Below are positions 22,000 to 32,987 of a stretch of DNA of 64,000 nucleotides, one piece after another. Below the pieces are notes generated by a model that ran no database searches, was not told the origin of the DNA, and was given only the letters and a program-made list of their open reading frames with translations. Source of the stretch: Ascochyta rabiei (Eukaryota > Ascomycota > Dothideomycetes > Pleosporales > Didymellaceae); the NCBI RefSeq assembly GCF_004011695.2, contig NC_082413.1, positions 1,347,001 to 1,411,000 on the forward strand, read 5' to 3'. Each line of letters opens with the position of its first letter. The stretch's first letter is position 1. Made by a program: the position numbers and the translations under genes.

Positions 22000-23754
22000 A
22001 TGGCCAAATCCTGGGGAGACGTGCTCACAGAGCCCAAGGAGCCGCGAAAGAGCTGGAGTTCATCTAAATCGCTTCGATATATCCTTCCTCTGCTGGGCCT
22101 TTGGTTCCTTCTGCGCAATTACATCCTCATTGCTAGCAATGCGTCCCAATGGCATCCCAGCACCGACAAAGAGAACAAGGACAGATGCCCGCAGGTTGAG
22201 CCTTTGTTTCCCTCCAGAAATACAAAGGAGCTGAACGACACCGAAAGCTATCTGGCATCTGGTGATTTCCGTAAGCTTGCAATCGAACGCCTGTCCGGGG
22301 CCGTGCAGATCCCAACTCAGAGCTACGATGACATGGGCGATATTGGTACAGACCCACGATGGGACATTTTCAACTCATTTGCAGACTACCTGGCGAAGAC
22401 GTTTCCTCTCACTCATGCTACGCTGCAGCTCGAGAAAGTCAATACGCATGGCTTGTTATTTACCTGGTCTGGTACAGAGCCATCGTTGAAAGCCACCCTG
22501 CTTATGGCGCACCAAGATGTTGTGCCTGTTCCAGAGAGTACTATAAAGCAGTGGACACACCCTCCCTTCTCAGGTCATTACGATGGAAAGTTTGTTTGGG
22601 GTCGGGGTGCGAGTGACTGCAAGAATCAGCTTATGGCCATTCTTTCAGCTGTCGAGGCACTCCTCTCAGCCGACTTCACACCGCGTCGTACACTTATCTT
22701 GTCCTTTGGTTTCGACGAGGAGATCTCGGGTCGTGAAGGTGCACAGCATCTTGCGAAGTACCTGACCGAGAAGTATGGGCACAACTCTATTGCAGCTATT
22801 GTTGACGAAGGGGCTGTTAACGTCGAGAACTGGGGCGCCGACTTCGCTATTCCAGGTGTTGCGGAGAAGGGTTATGTTGACGTCGACATCGTTGTGCGCA
22901 TGCCTGGTGGCCATTCTTCTGTCCCTCCTGCGCACAATGGCATAGGTGTTGCAGCAGAGCTCATTACTCTGATTGAGTACGGTCTCTACGAACCGCACCT
23001 TGCTGACGAGAACCCATACCTTGGCCTCTTAACATGCGGAGCAGAGCACGCGCCCGAGTTTCCTAAGAAGCTTCATCACTTGCTCGACAAGCGCTCTGCT
23101 AGAAGCCAGACGTGCGCGAAGAAGCCTGCCAAAGACAAGCTTGCTGAAGAGGCAGCGAAAGCAGGGCTGGGCGTGAAATACCTTTTCACAACCTCTGTTG
23201 CTGTCGATATCATCCATGGTGGTGTAAAGAACAACGCCCTGCCTGAGCGTACCCAGGTCACCGTCAACCACCGCATCAATGTCGGTGAGAGCTCGAGCGA
23301 CATCAAGGCGCACATCACCAAGCTCGCTGGCATTATTGCCAAAGGATACAACTTGAAGCTTAATGCCTTCAACGGCACTGAGGAACCCTCTAGCATCACG
23401 CTCTCGCACCGTGCAACCGTCCTGGAGCCCGCTCCGGTGACTCCGACGACTCTGTATGCTAGCTCGTCAAACAACACCCGTGTCACGCCCTTCTCTGTTC
23501 TCTCTGGAACAACCCGTGCACTTTACGGCAAGGACCTTTTCGTCGCGCCTGGCATCATGACAGGAAACACTGATACGCGTTACTACTGGGATCTGAGCGA
23601 GCATATCTTCAGATATGGGCCGGGCTGGGACAAGGAGCAAGCAGGTATGGGCAACATTCACACCGTCGACGAGAGGATTGGCGTGCAGGCGCATCTTGAT
23701 ACCGTCAAGTGGATGTGGGGCTGGATTAGGAACATGGACGAGGCCGAACTATGA
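22000..23754 (+). CDS. M20 metallopeptidase, carboxypeptidase S (Cps1) type
   Basis: A single exon encodes 584 aa. A hydrophobic segment at about residues 26-46 (YILPLLGLWFLLRNYILIA) after a basic N-terminus indicates a type II signal anchor, as in yeast Cps1. Zinc-site motifs of family M20 are present: LLMAHQDVVP (His171, Asp173), GRGASDCKNQ (Asp206) and SFGFDEEISG (Glu240/241). A dimerisation-type insert follows (MPGGHSSVPPAHNGIGVAAE). C-terminal PGIMTGNTDTRYYWDLSEHI contains the final metal-ligand His. Length matches fungal Cps1 (about 570-600 aa). Family knowledge: this vacuolar enzyme releases C-terminal residues from peptides, often with a Gly in the penultimate position, and is used in nitrogen recycling. 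It is delivered to the vacuole through the multivesicular body. Confidence 0.92.
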   Translation: MAKSWGDVLTEPKEPRKSWSSSKSLRYILPLLGLWFLLRNYILIASNASQWHPSTDKENKDRCPQVEPLFPSRNTKELNDTESYLASGDFRKLAIERLSGAVQIPTQSYDDMGDIGTDPRWDIFNSFADYLAKTFPLTHATLQLEKVNTHGLLFTWSGTEPSLKATLLMAHQDVVPVPESTIKQWTHPPFSGHYDGKFVWGRGASDCKNQLMAILSAVEALLSADFTPRRTLILSFGFDEEISGREGAQHLAKYLTEKYGHNSIAAIVDEGAVNVENWGADFAIPGVAEKGYVDVDIVVRMPGGHSSVPPAHNGIGVAAELITLIEYGLYEPHLADENPYLGLLTCGAEHAPEFPKKLHHLLDKRSARSQTCAKKPAKDKLAEEAAKAGLGVKYLFTTSVAVDIIHGGVKNNALPERTQVTVNHRINVGESSSDIKAHITKLAGIIAKGYNLKLNAFNGTEEPSSITLSHRATVLEPAPVTPTTLYASSSNNTRVTPFSVLSGTTRALYGKDLFVAPGIMTGNTDTRYYWDLSEHIFRYGPGWDKEQAGMGNIHTVDERIGVQAHLDTVKWMWGWIRNMDEAEL

Positions 23755-24846
23755 AAATGGTTCTATGAGCAGAGACGATGGCTCGAGTGTAATTTGGAGA
23801 GAGAGAGAGAGGGGGGGGGGGGGGGTTGCACGTGTAGGTTCGCGTACATTGCACTGTCTGCGAGACGTGAATGAGAACGCTTCATCATAGTATGGTATAT
23901 TGAAGAAGTAGCACAACTGAATCATTCCTCGCCGGGTTCAAACGTTGAACGGCTTCTGAACGTTCAAGATATACTGCTGCCAGGCGCACGTTGTGCGGAA
24001 ATGACGAAAGGAACACTTGATGTCGAAACAAATGACTACATCTGATGGTTGTGTGTGTTTGCTTGTCTGTCTCGCAAAGTTGTAAAAGCATAGAAACGAT
24101 GCAGAGACGAAGCTATTCGTCCACAGCCACTGAAAATATACGTCTGGAAGCAGTGTGTTAAGGAGAAGATTCCAGACTTAGTACTGAGCGGAACTGTATG
24201 GTCCATTTGTGGTAGAGCTGTGAAAGCTATGCTTCTGTTACCGCAAGCGATGTCCTCACAGACCCTAAGGTATTGGATTGTTTCCTTCTTCATTCTTGTC
24301 GCCTCCTGCACTACTGGCATGGAAAGTTACAAAGGATGAGTGACGTGATGGCCAACCGAGCTTGTGTTCAGACCCGAACAAAAGGTTCCGGGAGCGTGAC
24401 ATACGGGCCGGAAGATCAGTGCATGTTTGTGCGATGCTGTATGACACCAAGTGCGTACTGGGGTTGCAGCGTGAAGGACGTGACACTACCGAAGGTGCAC
24501 AGCATCGCGGGCTGAGACAGCAATATTTACTACAGGCTGAACTTTGAGGCGGTGAAGCTTGGGTAGTACAGCACGCATTGACAGCGTGTCTTGGGCACGA
24601 GGTGAGTAGATCCTCAGTTTGTCCCCTTCGATGTTTGGAGTACCTTGTGCGAAAGTGGTGGGTGAAGCAAGGACAAAGGCGTAGCGTGGCGTAGCGTATA
24701 GCTGTGAGCCTCGGCCGTGGCCAGAGCTTATCGATAAGGAACGCGCGCTAGTCCTTCGCCACGGCGACGATGACGTGAACATCCGTTTATTTTGTATGTA
24801 TGTGTCTTACAGTCTTTCAACTGCTGCGCTGGGTATCGTGTCCTGT
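23755..24846. other. intergenic, nothing recognised
   Basis: Contains a GA run followed by a G15 tract at 23797-23825, right after the peptidase stop. Short frames have no family similarity. The right end carries the promoter of the DNAJC28-like gene. Confidence 0.5.
23797..23825. repeat. (GA)n plus G15 homopolymer
   Basis: A (GA)n run at about 23797-23810 is followed by fifteen G at 23811-23825, in the 3' flank of the peptidase gene. Homopolymer length may be imprecise for technical reasons. Confidence 0.85.
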
Positions 24847-26610
24847 ATGGCTGCATCTCTGACATCAACATCTTACAACTGCGCACGCTGTCTGCGCGCA
24901 AACCGACCGCGGAATTGTCTCGCTGCTGTTCGGCTAGCTACGAGTGGCAGCAGGAGGCGACTCGCAGACGCAGCAACACAACGACGAGATGATGCAGACA
25001 AGCACGAGCAGAGAGATGAACCGCAGACGGCAGTGAAGGACGAGGAAGAGGAGGGAGCATTTACTCGGCGCATGCGATCAATGAGCGAGGATGCCCTCGA
25101 AAGTGGTGGACATGGCGCGCGTAGGGCTGTAGAAGAAGCCGGCTTCAGCGCACAACTCAAGGCACAGCTCGAGCAACGCATCGCCGCTGCATCTCTCCAG
25201 CCGCTCGATGCCAACCTCCCAGCCTCGGCGTCCCGCCATACACGCGACCTGGCGACAACCGAGGCATGGACTGGCGCCGAGAGCATTCACGATGTCTCGC
25301 TACGAATGCTCAACGATGCACACAAGCCGCTGCGAATGGGCCCGAGAGCAACATCTAGTCCGGCAGTCCAGATGCCGCAGAGCATCGACACAGGCCGCAG
25401 GCGTAGCAAAGCCGGGCAGGGCCTACGGTTGGCCAACGCACGCGACCGCACAAACATGTACGCCTCTGTGCGGTCCGACGCCCATCTCGACGAAACTGAA
25501 CGCGAGAAGCGTCTACAAGGGCTCAAGGAACGTTTTGAACCGCATGGGCGTATCATCGTACCAGGCTCGATACAAGGCTTGGCTTCTCTGGCAGACAGGC
25601 GCATTGAGGATGCCATCGCACGAAACCAGTTCAAAAACATCCCCCGCGGCAAAGGCATGCACGTCGAACGGGACCACAATGCCAGCAGTCCCTTCATCGA
25701 CACAACCGAGTACTTCTTGAACAAGATCATTCAGAAGCAAGAAATCGTTCCGCCGTGGATCGAGAAGCAGCAGGAACTCACCAGCGCAGCTTCAAGGTTC
25801 AGAGGTAGACTGAGGGCAGACTGGAAGCGACACGCTGCAAGAGAGATTGCGAGTGCCGGTGGTTCGCTGCAGGACCAGGTGCGGAGGGCTGAGGCGTACG
25901 CGCGAGCCGAGCTGATCGTGAATCCGTCCAAAGTCAAGAAAGAGACTCTAACCACCGTGGACAAGGATGGACAATTGTCACAAATCTCACTATCAGGCGA
26001 GCTCAAACGCTCCTCGTCAGACGCCTCAGATACGACCCTCGTCTCTGAGATCACCGCAGAGAAAACACCTCTTGATGCCGGTACCGACATCGCTCCTAGC
26101 CCAACAACAACACAAACCGTCGAGGTGCCTCTTGCTGTTCCATCAACATCCGTTGAAGTCGCATCCGCATTCGCATCTGAAGACCCTACCGCAAGCCCAT
26201 CCGCAAGACCACCGCCACCAACACCAGCAGTCGTCTTCCGCGACCCCGTCTGGCTTGCAAACGAAACCTCGTACCTGACCGCCGCCATAGCTGATCTCAA
26301 CTCCAAAGCGCGCTCCTACAACCTGCAAGCCCCAGAACTCGCACGAAAACCCTACTTCAATCTCGATCGCGAGGTGGCAGCCTGCTACTCAGATGTCGCG
26401 CCCCTGCTAGCCGAAGCGATCGTGGATCGGGCGCGCAAGCCCGTGAAGAAGACAGAGAGCTTCGGCCAGAGCCTCAGCGAGCGCGGCATCATGGGCACGC
26501 TAGGTGGCGCTCCTGTGCGTGTCCGCGACGAACGCACCACGAAACAGTACGGTTTCAAGCAGTTCTGGAACGACTTGTTTGCGCCCAAGCCAAAGGATCC
26601 GTGGGCCTGA
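24847..26610 (+). CDS. mitochondrial DnaJ-homologue subfamily C member 28-like protein (DUF1992)
   Basis: A single exon gives 587 aa from the ATG at 24847. That start leads into an Arg/Ser/Thr/Ala-rich, acid-poor N-terminus (MAASLTSTSYNCARCLRANR) typical of a mitochondrial targeting signal; the frame also extends 24 codons upstream. The DUF1992/DNAJC28 region is about residues 270-350: SLADRRIEDAIARNQFKNIP, then PRGKG, followed by TTEYFLNKIIQKQEIVPPWI and a helical RFRGRLRADWKRHAAREI. A disordered Ser/Thr/Pro stretch follows, then a conserved C-terminal block (LTAAIADLNSKARSYNLQAP, PYFNLDREV). No J domain (HPD) is visible, as is usual for fungal members. The human relative is linked to the COG complex, but the function here is unknown; mitochondrial location is inferred. 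Confidence 0.82.
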   Translation: MAASLTSTSYNCARCLRANRPRNCLAAVRLATSGSRRRLADAATQRRDDADKHEQRDEPQTAVKDEEEEGAFTRRMRSMSEDALESGGHGARRAVEEAGFSAQLKAQLEQRIAAASLQPLDANLPASASRHTRDLATTEAWTGAESIHDVSLRMLNDAHKPLRMGPRATSSPAVQMPQSIDTGRRRSKAGQGLRLANARDRTNMYASVRSDAHLDETEREKRLQGLKERFEPHGRIIVPGSIQGLASLADRRIEDAIARNQFKNIPRGKGMHVERDHNASSPFIDTTEYFLNKIIQKQEIVPPWIEKQQELTSAASRFRGRLRADWKRHAAREIASAGGSLQDQVRRAEAYARAELIVNPSKVKKETLTTVDKDGQLSQISLSGELKRSSSDASDTTLVSEITAEKTPLDAGTDIAPSPTTTQTVEVPLAVPSTSVEVASAFASEDPTASPSARPPPPTPAVVFRDPVWLANETSYLTAAIADLNSKARSYNLQAPELARKPYFNLDREVAACYSDVAPLLAEAIVDRARKPVKKTESFGQSLSERGIMGTLGGAPVRVRDERTTKQYGFKQFWNDLFAPKPKDPWA

Positions 26611-26628
26611 GAGAGAGAGAGAGAGAGC
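26609..26628. repeat. (GA)n microsatellite
   Basis: About ten GA units start within the stop codon of the DNAJC28-like gene and run into the 3' flank. Confidence 0.85.
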
Positions 26629-27565
26629 GGGTGCGTATAACGTACATCACCCGCTCTCGAGAATCCAGACTGCCAACCAGCAGCTTGACCTTTCTAGACT
26701 GACACTGCACTTCTCAACTCCACACGTGCTGTTTTGCTGTCCAAAACAAAACCTCGTATCTCGTGTCCCTCGTCACGAGGCGCGCCTCTACCCTTGCCTC
26801 GGTCTACCATCTGCGCCCGCCTCTCAAAGCGGTCTTATCGGCTCCAGATCAGGAACGAGACGTCGCAAATGAGGCCGACATGGCACCGCAAGGAAATGTT
26901 AGAGTAGTACAGTACAGTACAGTACAGCACAGTGCAGGTTTTGGTCCGTGGACTGCAGCAACCCCAGCCCACAGTGGAGGCGGTTACCTCGCTATTGGTT
27001 TCGATCCTGTAGCTAGAATCAGGCGCGATCGAGATAGACACGGAAGATGCAGGCTTGGCGTAAGCTTTGTCGTGGTCGGTCGTACGTCGTGTAATAAGCA
27101 TGGTGTAGGAGGCAGTTTGACATGTACAATAGCCCGTAAGTAAATTTAAGTAAAACTCTACAGTGTACTATTGAATGCACAGTATTTTTCACCCGAGCTT
27201 GCTGGTCGTGCGAACCCGTCCTGTTTTCTGCGAAAGCCGAATCGACAGAGGATTTTTTTTTTTTTTTTAGCTTCGTATGTTCGTTTGAACTTAACTGTAT
27301 GCTTATTTATGATGCTATATGCCTATCAAGGAGTACCAATACATCCTGTCGAGATGAGGGTCAGCAAAGAGGCAAAGTGCCTGGCGTTGGCGTCACTGAC
27401 CTGATATCCAAAAGAAGCATCGGGTTTGCATCAGCATCTGCGATTGCAAAAGTTGTGGACGATCGTCGGTACTGATCGACACACTGCATGCCATGTGTGG
27501 GACCCAGACAGGATTTTATCAGATGCTGCGTGAGCATCTCGGCGCAGTATCCGACAACGGGGACC
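26611..27565. other. convergent intergenic region
   Basis: Lies between the 3' ends of the DNAJC28-like gene (+) and the Ser-rich gene (-). It holds an AGTAC repeat at about 26905-26931 and a T16 run at about 27253-27268. No gene recognised. Confidence 0.5.
26905..26931. repeat. (AGTAC)n short tandem repeat
   Basis: Five-base AGTAC units repeated about five times, the last imperfect. Confidence 0.8.
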
Positions 27566-30085
27566 TCAATCCATCTTCTTCCTCGCCATCCCAGTCTTCG
27601 ATGCTCCCCGAGCGGTGCTGCCTATCGCACTGTCTCGTCTCGTCGCCCTCTTTGCGTCTCCACCCTGACTGCGCCCCCCGCTGCCCACGATCCTTGCATT
27701 GGGCAATATTTGCTCGGCATCCTTCGCGTGCTGACCTGCGTTTAACTTGCTGCTCTTAGAAACTAGTTCTCTTGCAAAACATGCACCCGTGGCAGTGGCA
27801 TGTGTCGGTTTCCCTGCACCGTCGTACGGTTGGCAAAAACAAACCCTCAATGCGTGCGCAGCAACAGGGCCAAGAACATCCTCTCTGGACCTACCTTTTC
27901 GCGGTCCTGTCTTGCTGGTGGGGTTCACATGAGAATTTCTAGCGTACGTGTTATAGTTGCAAACATGTCGCCTCTGCAAATTCTTGTTCTTGGGTAGCGA
28001 AGGGGCGAAAGAATGAGTTGCCGCCAGTGCGACGAATCGTGCCTTGTAGAAATTTATTTCCGCTTTCAGGTCATGCAAGGTCATTTTGATCGAGCGATGG
28101 ATTTTGTCCTTTCCGTGTGGGTAGAAGATACCGCTCCGCGGAGTGAGGCTGTTCTCGCGCACGACACCATCACAGCCTTTGACTGGTCCTTTCGGAGTGA
28201 TAGTCGACTTGCAAGATGTGATTTGGGATTTTTCGGGGCGATGGTGTCCGTGATGGTGCTGAAGATGTGGCGGCAGTGGGGTCCTGTGAATGGGAGAGGT
28301 GGTCATGGGTACCAAAATTGGTCGAATAGGTAAGCTCCCGGCACTCGTACATTGCTCGTTATAGTAAGGCGTGGTGATATTCGGTGAGCTTCCATGCTCC
28401 GACAGGCTGGTGCTTCGAGGTGAGCCGCTTTCCGGATAAATGAGGTTTCCAGATGGCGAATAGAAAGAAATACCTGGCGTATTGTAGACCGGTTGCACAA
28501 TCCCGGATGCGGCAGCTATAGGTAGTAGAGAAGTCAGTGCGGACGATGTGATTGAGCGATATGGAGTGTGGGCTTGGATGTAAGCTTTAATAGACTCAGG
28601 TGACTCCGAAAAGGATGCTTGCCGTTCAAGCTCTGCCATCTGTGGTGTGAACCAAACAGGCGTTGGCGGCGACTGTGAGCGGCGAGCTAGATTGTTGAAG
28701 TCATGTTGCAGGTCAAGATCAACACCCAATACGGTGCCAGAGTACGAGGTCGACATCGTGCTACAGAAGCTAGCATTCTGGTTCGCAAACACCTCTCTTG
28801 CGCTACTCACTTCTTTCAGTGAAGATGGATTTTTGTCATACACAGGAACACCATTGACCGCGTGTCGAGCTGAGGTGTCCAACATGTCATGATGGGATAT
28901 CGCGGCCTGATTCGTATCATCCTCTCGCGCCACATCGCGTGTTCCTGTACGTGCAGCAAATGTCGAGAAGGGCTGCTCATGCGAGCTTCTTGTGGCTCGC
29001 CAGGGTAACGCAAGGGGCATAGATCCAAACACCGTAGTTGCATCGGTCAAAGCAGAGCGAGGATGTGGCAAAGACGAGTACGTGCAAGCTGAGTGCTCGC
29101 CACGATTTCTATTTTGATCTCTCGAGACCGACACGACTGCCGTAGTTTGAGATACGCGTGTCGAGATGCTACGATTTTCGTTCTGTTGATGGTAGGATTC
29201 AGAACCTTGGCCTTCCTGATCAAGTTGTAGGCTACTCCCGCCAGTAGACGGCGAGCTCTCCCGATGCTCTACGATAGGCAAATGTGTCATTGAGGATGAT
29301 CGAGACCGGGTTCTTGAAACGCCTCGAACGGTTTGTAAAACGCCACGAACTAACCCTTTTACGCCTCGGATGTCGTGATCGGACGGCTCGGCCTCGGATG
29401 GAGATGGGGACTGTTGCAGCTCAAAGCGGTGCGATGTTGAAGGTGTGGCGGTGCGGCTTGTTTCATCAGCTGCTCCATGTTCCCCATCGAGCCTTGCGTG
29501 CGGCACAGCCACCGTGCAAGTATCATATTCTCGGGTCAAATCCTCCTGGATGTCATGCAGAGCTTTTTCGTCTAAACTGCGCGATCTTCGCCTTGAGCCT
29601 CGGCTGGGCGACGTATCCTCCGCGGCTTTGAGCGATGGGAAGCGGCCAACGCTAAGCAGTGATCCATGCGAGTTCAGCGTGGAATACGAGCCCTGCTCGA
29701 TGATTGTAGCAAGTGGGGCTCCATTCGAGCGGTTCGCAAGACGTACGGCGAGCTTGTATGCAGTGGTGTGACCTCTGGCTTGCCTTTGGGCATCATCGGC
29801 CGATGCATTGTAGGCAGCCGCTCCTGAATGGCATGGGTAGCCATTACCGTCTGACTTCAAGTTTTCTTGGTCACCGAGCAGTGGTTCGTTCGTGTTGAGA
29901 TATGTCTTGTAGAATGTAAAAGGATCAGGAGAAGCTGCAGCCCCCCTCTCGACTTGGCTGAAACTGCGTGCCCGATTCTCCGATGCAGCATTGGTCTGGC
30001 ACTGTAGAATGCTGGGTGTAAAAGAGAGGGATGGATGATCGTCGTACGCCAATAGGTCGGAGGCGCGAAGCTGCGAGGTTTTCAT
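27566..30085 (-). CDS. unidentified Ser/Thr-rich protein, 839 aa
   Basis: A long minus-strand frame; the start chosen is the ATG at 30085 (MKTSQLRASDLLAYDDHPSL), because the further 62 in-frame codons upstream are Cys/Leu-rich and unlike the rest. The protein is predicted to be largely disordered: Ser, Thr, Pro, Gln and Arg rich, with RSRSLDEKALHDIQEDLTRE near residue 180, a basic Ser/Arg segment RGVSRTRSRSSS near 275, a His-rich HLQHHHGHHRPEKS near 620, and one helical stretch IKMTLHDLKAEINFYKARF near 675. There is no signal peptide, TM helix or catalytic motif. The last 150 codons look less conserved in character and may include unrecognised introns. An open frame of 2.5 kb makes a real gene likely, and the dispersed SR dipeptides hint at phosphorylation. 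Function unknown. Confidence 0.6.
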   Translation of the reverse strand: MKTSQLRASDLLAYDDHPSLSFTPSILQCQTNAASENRARSFSQVERGAAASPDPFTFYKTYLNTNEPLLGDQENLKSDGNGYPCHSGAAAYNASADDAQRQARGHTTAYKLAVRLANRSNGAPLATIIEQGSYSTLNSHGSLLSVGRFPSLKAAEDTSPSRGSRRRSRSLDEKALHDIQEDLTREYDTCTVAVPHARLDGEHGAADETSRTATPSTSHRFELQQSPSPSEAEPSDHDIRGVKGLVRGVLQTVRGVSRTRSRSSSMTHLPIVEHRESSPSTGGSSLQLDQEGQGSESYHQQNENRSISTRVSQTTAVVSVSRDQNRNRGEHSACTYSSLPHPRSALTDATTVFGSMPLALPWRATRSSHEQPFSTFAARTGTRDVAREDDTNQAAISHHDMLDTSARHAVNGVPVYDKNPSSLKEVSSAREVFANQNASFCSTMSTSYSGTVLGVDLDLQHDFNNLARRSQSPPTPVWFTPQMAELERQASFSESPESIKAYIQAHTPYRSITSSALTSLLPIAAASGIVQPVYNTPGISFYSPSGNLIYPESGSPRSTSLSEHGSSPNITTPYYNEQCTSAGSLPIRPILVPMTTSPIHRTPLPPHLQHHHGHHRPEKSQITSCKSTITPKGPVKGCDGVVRENSLTPRSGIFYPHGKDKIHRSIKMTLHDLKAEINFYKARFVALAATHSFAPSLPKNKNLQRRHVCNYNTYARNSHVNPTSKTGPRKGRSREDVLGPVAAHALRVCFCQPYDGAGKPTHATATGACFARELVSKSSKLNAGQHAKDAEQILPNARIVGSGGRSQGGDAKRATRRDSAIGSTARGASKTGMARKKMD

Positions 30086-32987
30086 CGTGTTCGTCTCGAG
30101 CTCCCTTAGAGGGCCGTTCGAAGTGTAAAACGATGAGACGATGAGGAAGCGCAGGAAGAGTTGCCTAGACCCGCCATTCCCAGAACATCGCACAGGTAGT
30201 TGCGGGCAGTACAACACTTCACCAACAGCAAGAGCTGTGTAGAAAAAACACAAGCACCTGCTAGCACGCAATTGCCTGTTTGAACTTACCTAGCATTCGT
30301 CTCCGGTAAAGTTCGTCATTGTAACGCTCTGATAATCCCGCATTGGCGACAAAGGAAGGTACTAGTCGTCAAAGTGACGAGCTGCCAGTGGGCATGTTCC
30401 TGTCTTCGGTTGAGCGTGATTTCGGTGAGTCCTCCACACAACTGCTACCGAGTCCGTGTTTGTTCTAATCTGGTTACACCTAGTCTTGGAGTCTCAGCCA
30501 TCTGAATTTTGTGACTGTATACGTAGATGCTAGTGCTATTCCCTCGTGGCATATTTGTCCTAGCGAACAGCCAATGGCGACTTACAGGTATGAACAATCG
30601 GACGTTCAATTCTATTCAGGTGATGGGAGCAACAAACTCTGTGTTAGGCTTGGTGAGCCCTTGTCAAGCTGGAACTTCGCTTTTTGTTGCCCAGACTAGC
30701 TGCAGCTGCAGACGGCTGACCATATGGGGTAAACGAAGCCGCGCATCGATAAGTGTCGCGGTATTCACTGTGAATTACGTGCAATACGGAAAAATCGCAA
30801 CGACTGTGGCACGTTGTGGCAGAGGTTGTTCTTTGGCTTTTATTGGCTCTCTCCACATTGCCCGTTCGTGCACCCTCATTTTTATAGTTTGTCTTGCGAT
30901 GGGTAGTACAAACAGGAGAGCAATAAGCTCTCCACGTGGAACAGGGTTGTGACCAGAGCAGGCACCACAGTCGTACGTCGTGCAGTACGAAGGGAGTGTA
31001 GTGGGCTTGCAGACATGCTCATACCTTCTGGTAGTTGCACGCACCTTGGTGAGCTGAGCCGGATAAATACAAATGCTGCTGTAGCTCGATTCGTACTGGT
31101 CTTCTGGTAGGTGGGAGCGTCACCGTTGCTTTTTCTATTAGCTGTTCAAAGCGTCGCCCGGCCGTGGCATCCCATCGCACACGTGTGGTGCACACATGGA
31201 TCAATGGCAGTTGAGGTACAGGCAGCAGCGTGCAGTGCCTCACTTGGACCAAGGATCGTCCTGCTGAGAGAACAATTTAACCGGTAGTCGTAGATAGTAA
31301 GCCTCATTGGCCGAATGTTTCACATGCGCGTTTAGCGACTCAGATGTCGAGATCGTGTTCGGCACAGATTTGGAGGCGGGAACGCAACGGCAAGGATTGT
31401 CGAGCTGCACAACACGATGTGCAAGGGTGAAATTTTCGGTTGCTCGATCACCAATCGACGCCAGGTCAAGCCTGCATCACAATCGCTGTGTCCGCCGATC
31501 ATGCCCACTCAACCCGAGACCCTCCCTCGAAGAACGCCCTTGCACAGCTGGACCCGAGCACGTCTGTACACATGGTGATGCCGCGGAATCTTCGATGCGT
31601 TTTTCTAGAAGTGATGCACGCAAGGCGCCCTGTGCGGGCTGACAGACATCTTGCACCATGCAAGAGCAAGACTGGCGCAGTTTTGAGCCCAAGGGTTGCT
31701 GGCTGGAAACAAGCTTCCAGATGGGGAAGCTGATGTGTGCAGAAGCGGCCGACAAGATTTGGAACAATTATCCTCGATCTTTCTGGCGTTTGCAAATCCC
31801 AACCCACGGCGTTGGTTCTCATGTCGATCTTACCCATGCATGCGGACGATGCTCCAGTAGAAGACTTGACATGCTTGCCAACATGTTGGAGGATGACTTC
31901 CATGAAGGTGTAGGCTACCGCCACTCAAGGCCTCTCAGAACCACGCCCATGCGCTGATGGGCTGTATACCGTCCTTCGCCAAATATGGCCTGATGCTCAC
32001 GCAAGATTGTGGGGTGATGTACGCTAGACGTGCCAAACGGTGCCGTCTAAGATGCTCCGTACCTGTGCAGTCTTGCGTTCCGAGCTGGGGTAGACATCTG
32101 GTTGGTGCTGAAGATAAGGAAAGAACGCCCCAAGACATGAGTTCGACGGGACCTGAGACCTCAGACCTGCAACGAGCGCCAGGTTCCCTGACTACCCGGT
32201 CGTACATCCCGCTAGTGGCTTGCAAGAGCAACGATTCCAAAGTGATCGCAATGGCGCGCTGCCATTCTGCGATCAGCCGCCTCTACGCAGTGACTAGCGC
32301 TCATGTCCGCAATCCCGGTTGTCGTTCAGCAGTCATAATTTGGCGATATTCGGTTTCCAACCACGATTCATGTCGGGCTTGCGTTTATTGAGAAAGGAAA
32401 GGTAAAGTCCGTGGTTGTGAATGATCGGCGGTCAGGGTTGAGGGACGCCGCAGCTGTTGTGCGAGAAACGACCCTTGCAATATGACTTAGTGATTGTGAA
32501 TACCAGCCAGACAAGGCTGCTGCATGGCAGCTTGTGCGAACAACATCGTGGCCCAGTAGATCCACGTCCGGAGTCGGAAGAGCCGAGGCCCTGAAGCTTA
32601 CTGTAAAGCGAGATGCGTTGACCAGTGCGAGCCGCAAAGAGCAGACGATACAAGAGGATGGCTTCTGGATCCAAACACGTAAGGTTCATCTTTACCCAGC
32701 TGGATCAAAGTGTGGGCCTCCAGTACGTCCCGCCACTACGTCCTGCAGGCGCCTGCAACTAGCGCCTCAGCGTCCCACAGCGGTGGTAAGGTGATGGCAG
32801 GTTTCGCTATCACATGACACAGAGCGTAGGCCAGGTATTCTCGCAAGCCCTCGTGGATCTCGAGTTTGACTATAAGTTGCAGAGAAAGGCAACATGCCCT
32901 TGAGCTGAATTTCCTGGGTGTCGCGTCGACCTTTTTCGGTTTTGTCCTTTCTTAGACTCACATCTCCTTCATAACATTGTGTTGACC
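30086..32987. other. 2.9-kb stretch with no recognised gene
   Basis: Frames up to about 145 codons on both strands (for example 31957-32391 + and 31499-31924 -) overlap each other and have no recognisable motifs. Probably promoter and UTR sequence of the flanking divergent genes plus non-coding DNA; an orphan gene or non-coding RNA cannot be excluded. Confidence 0.4.
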
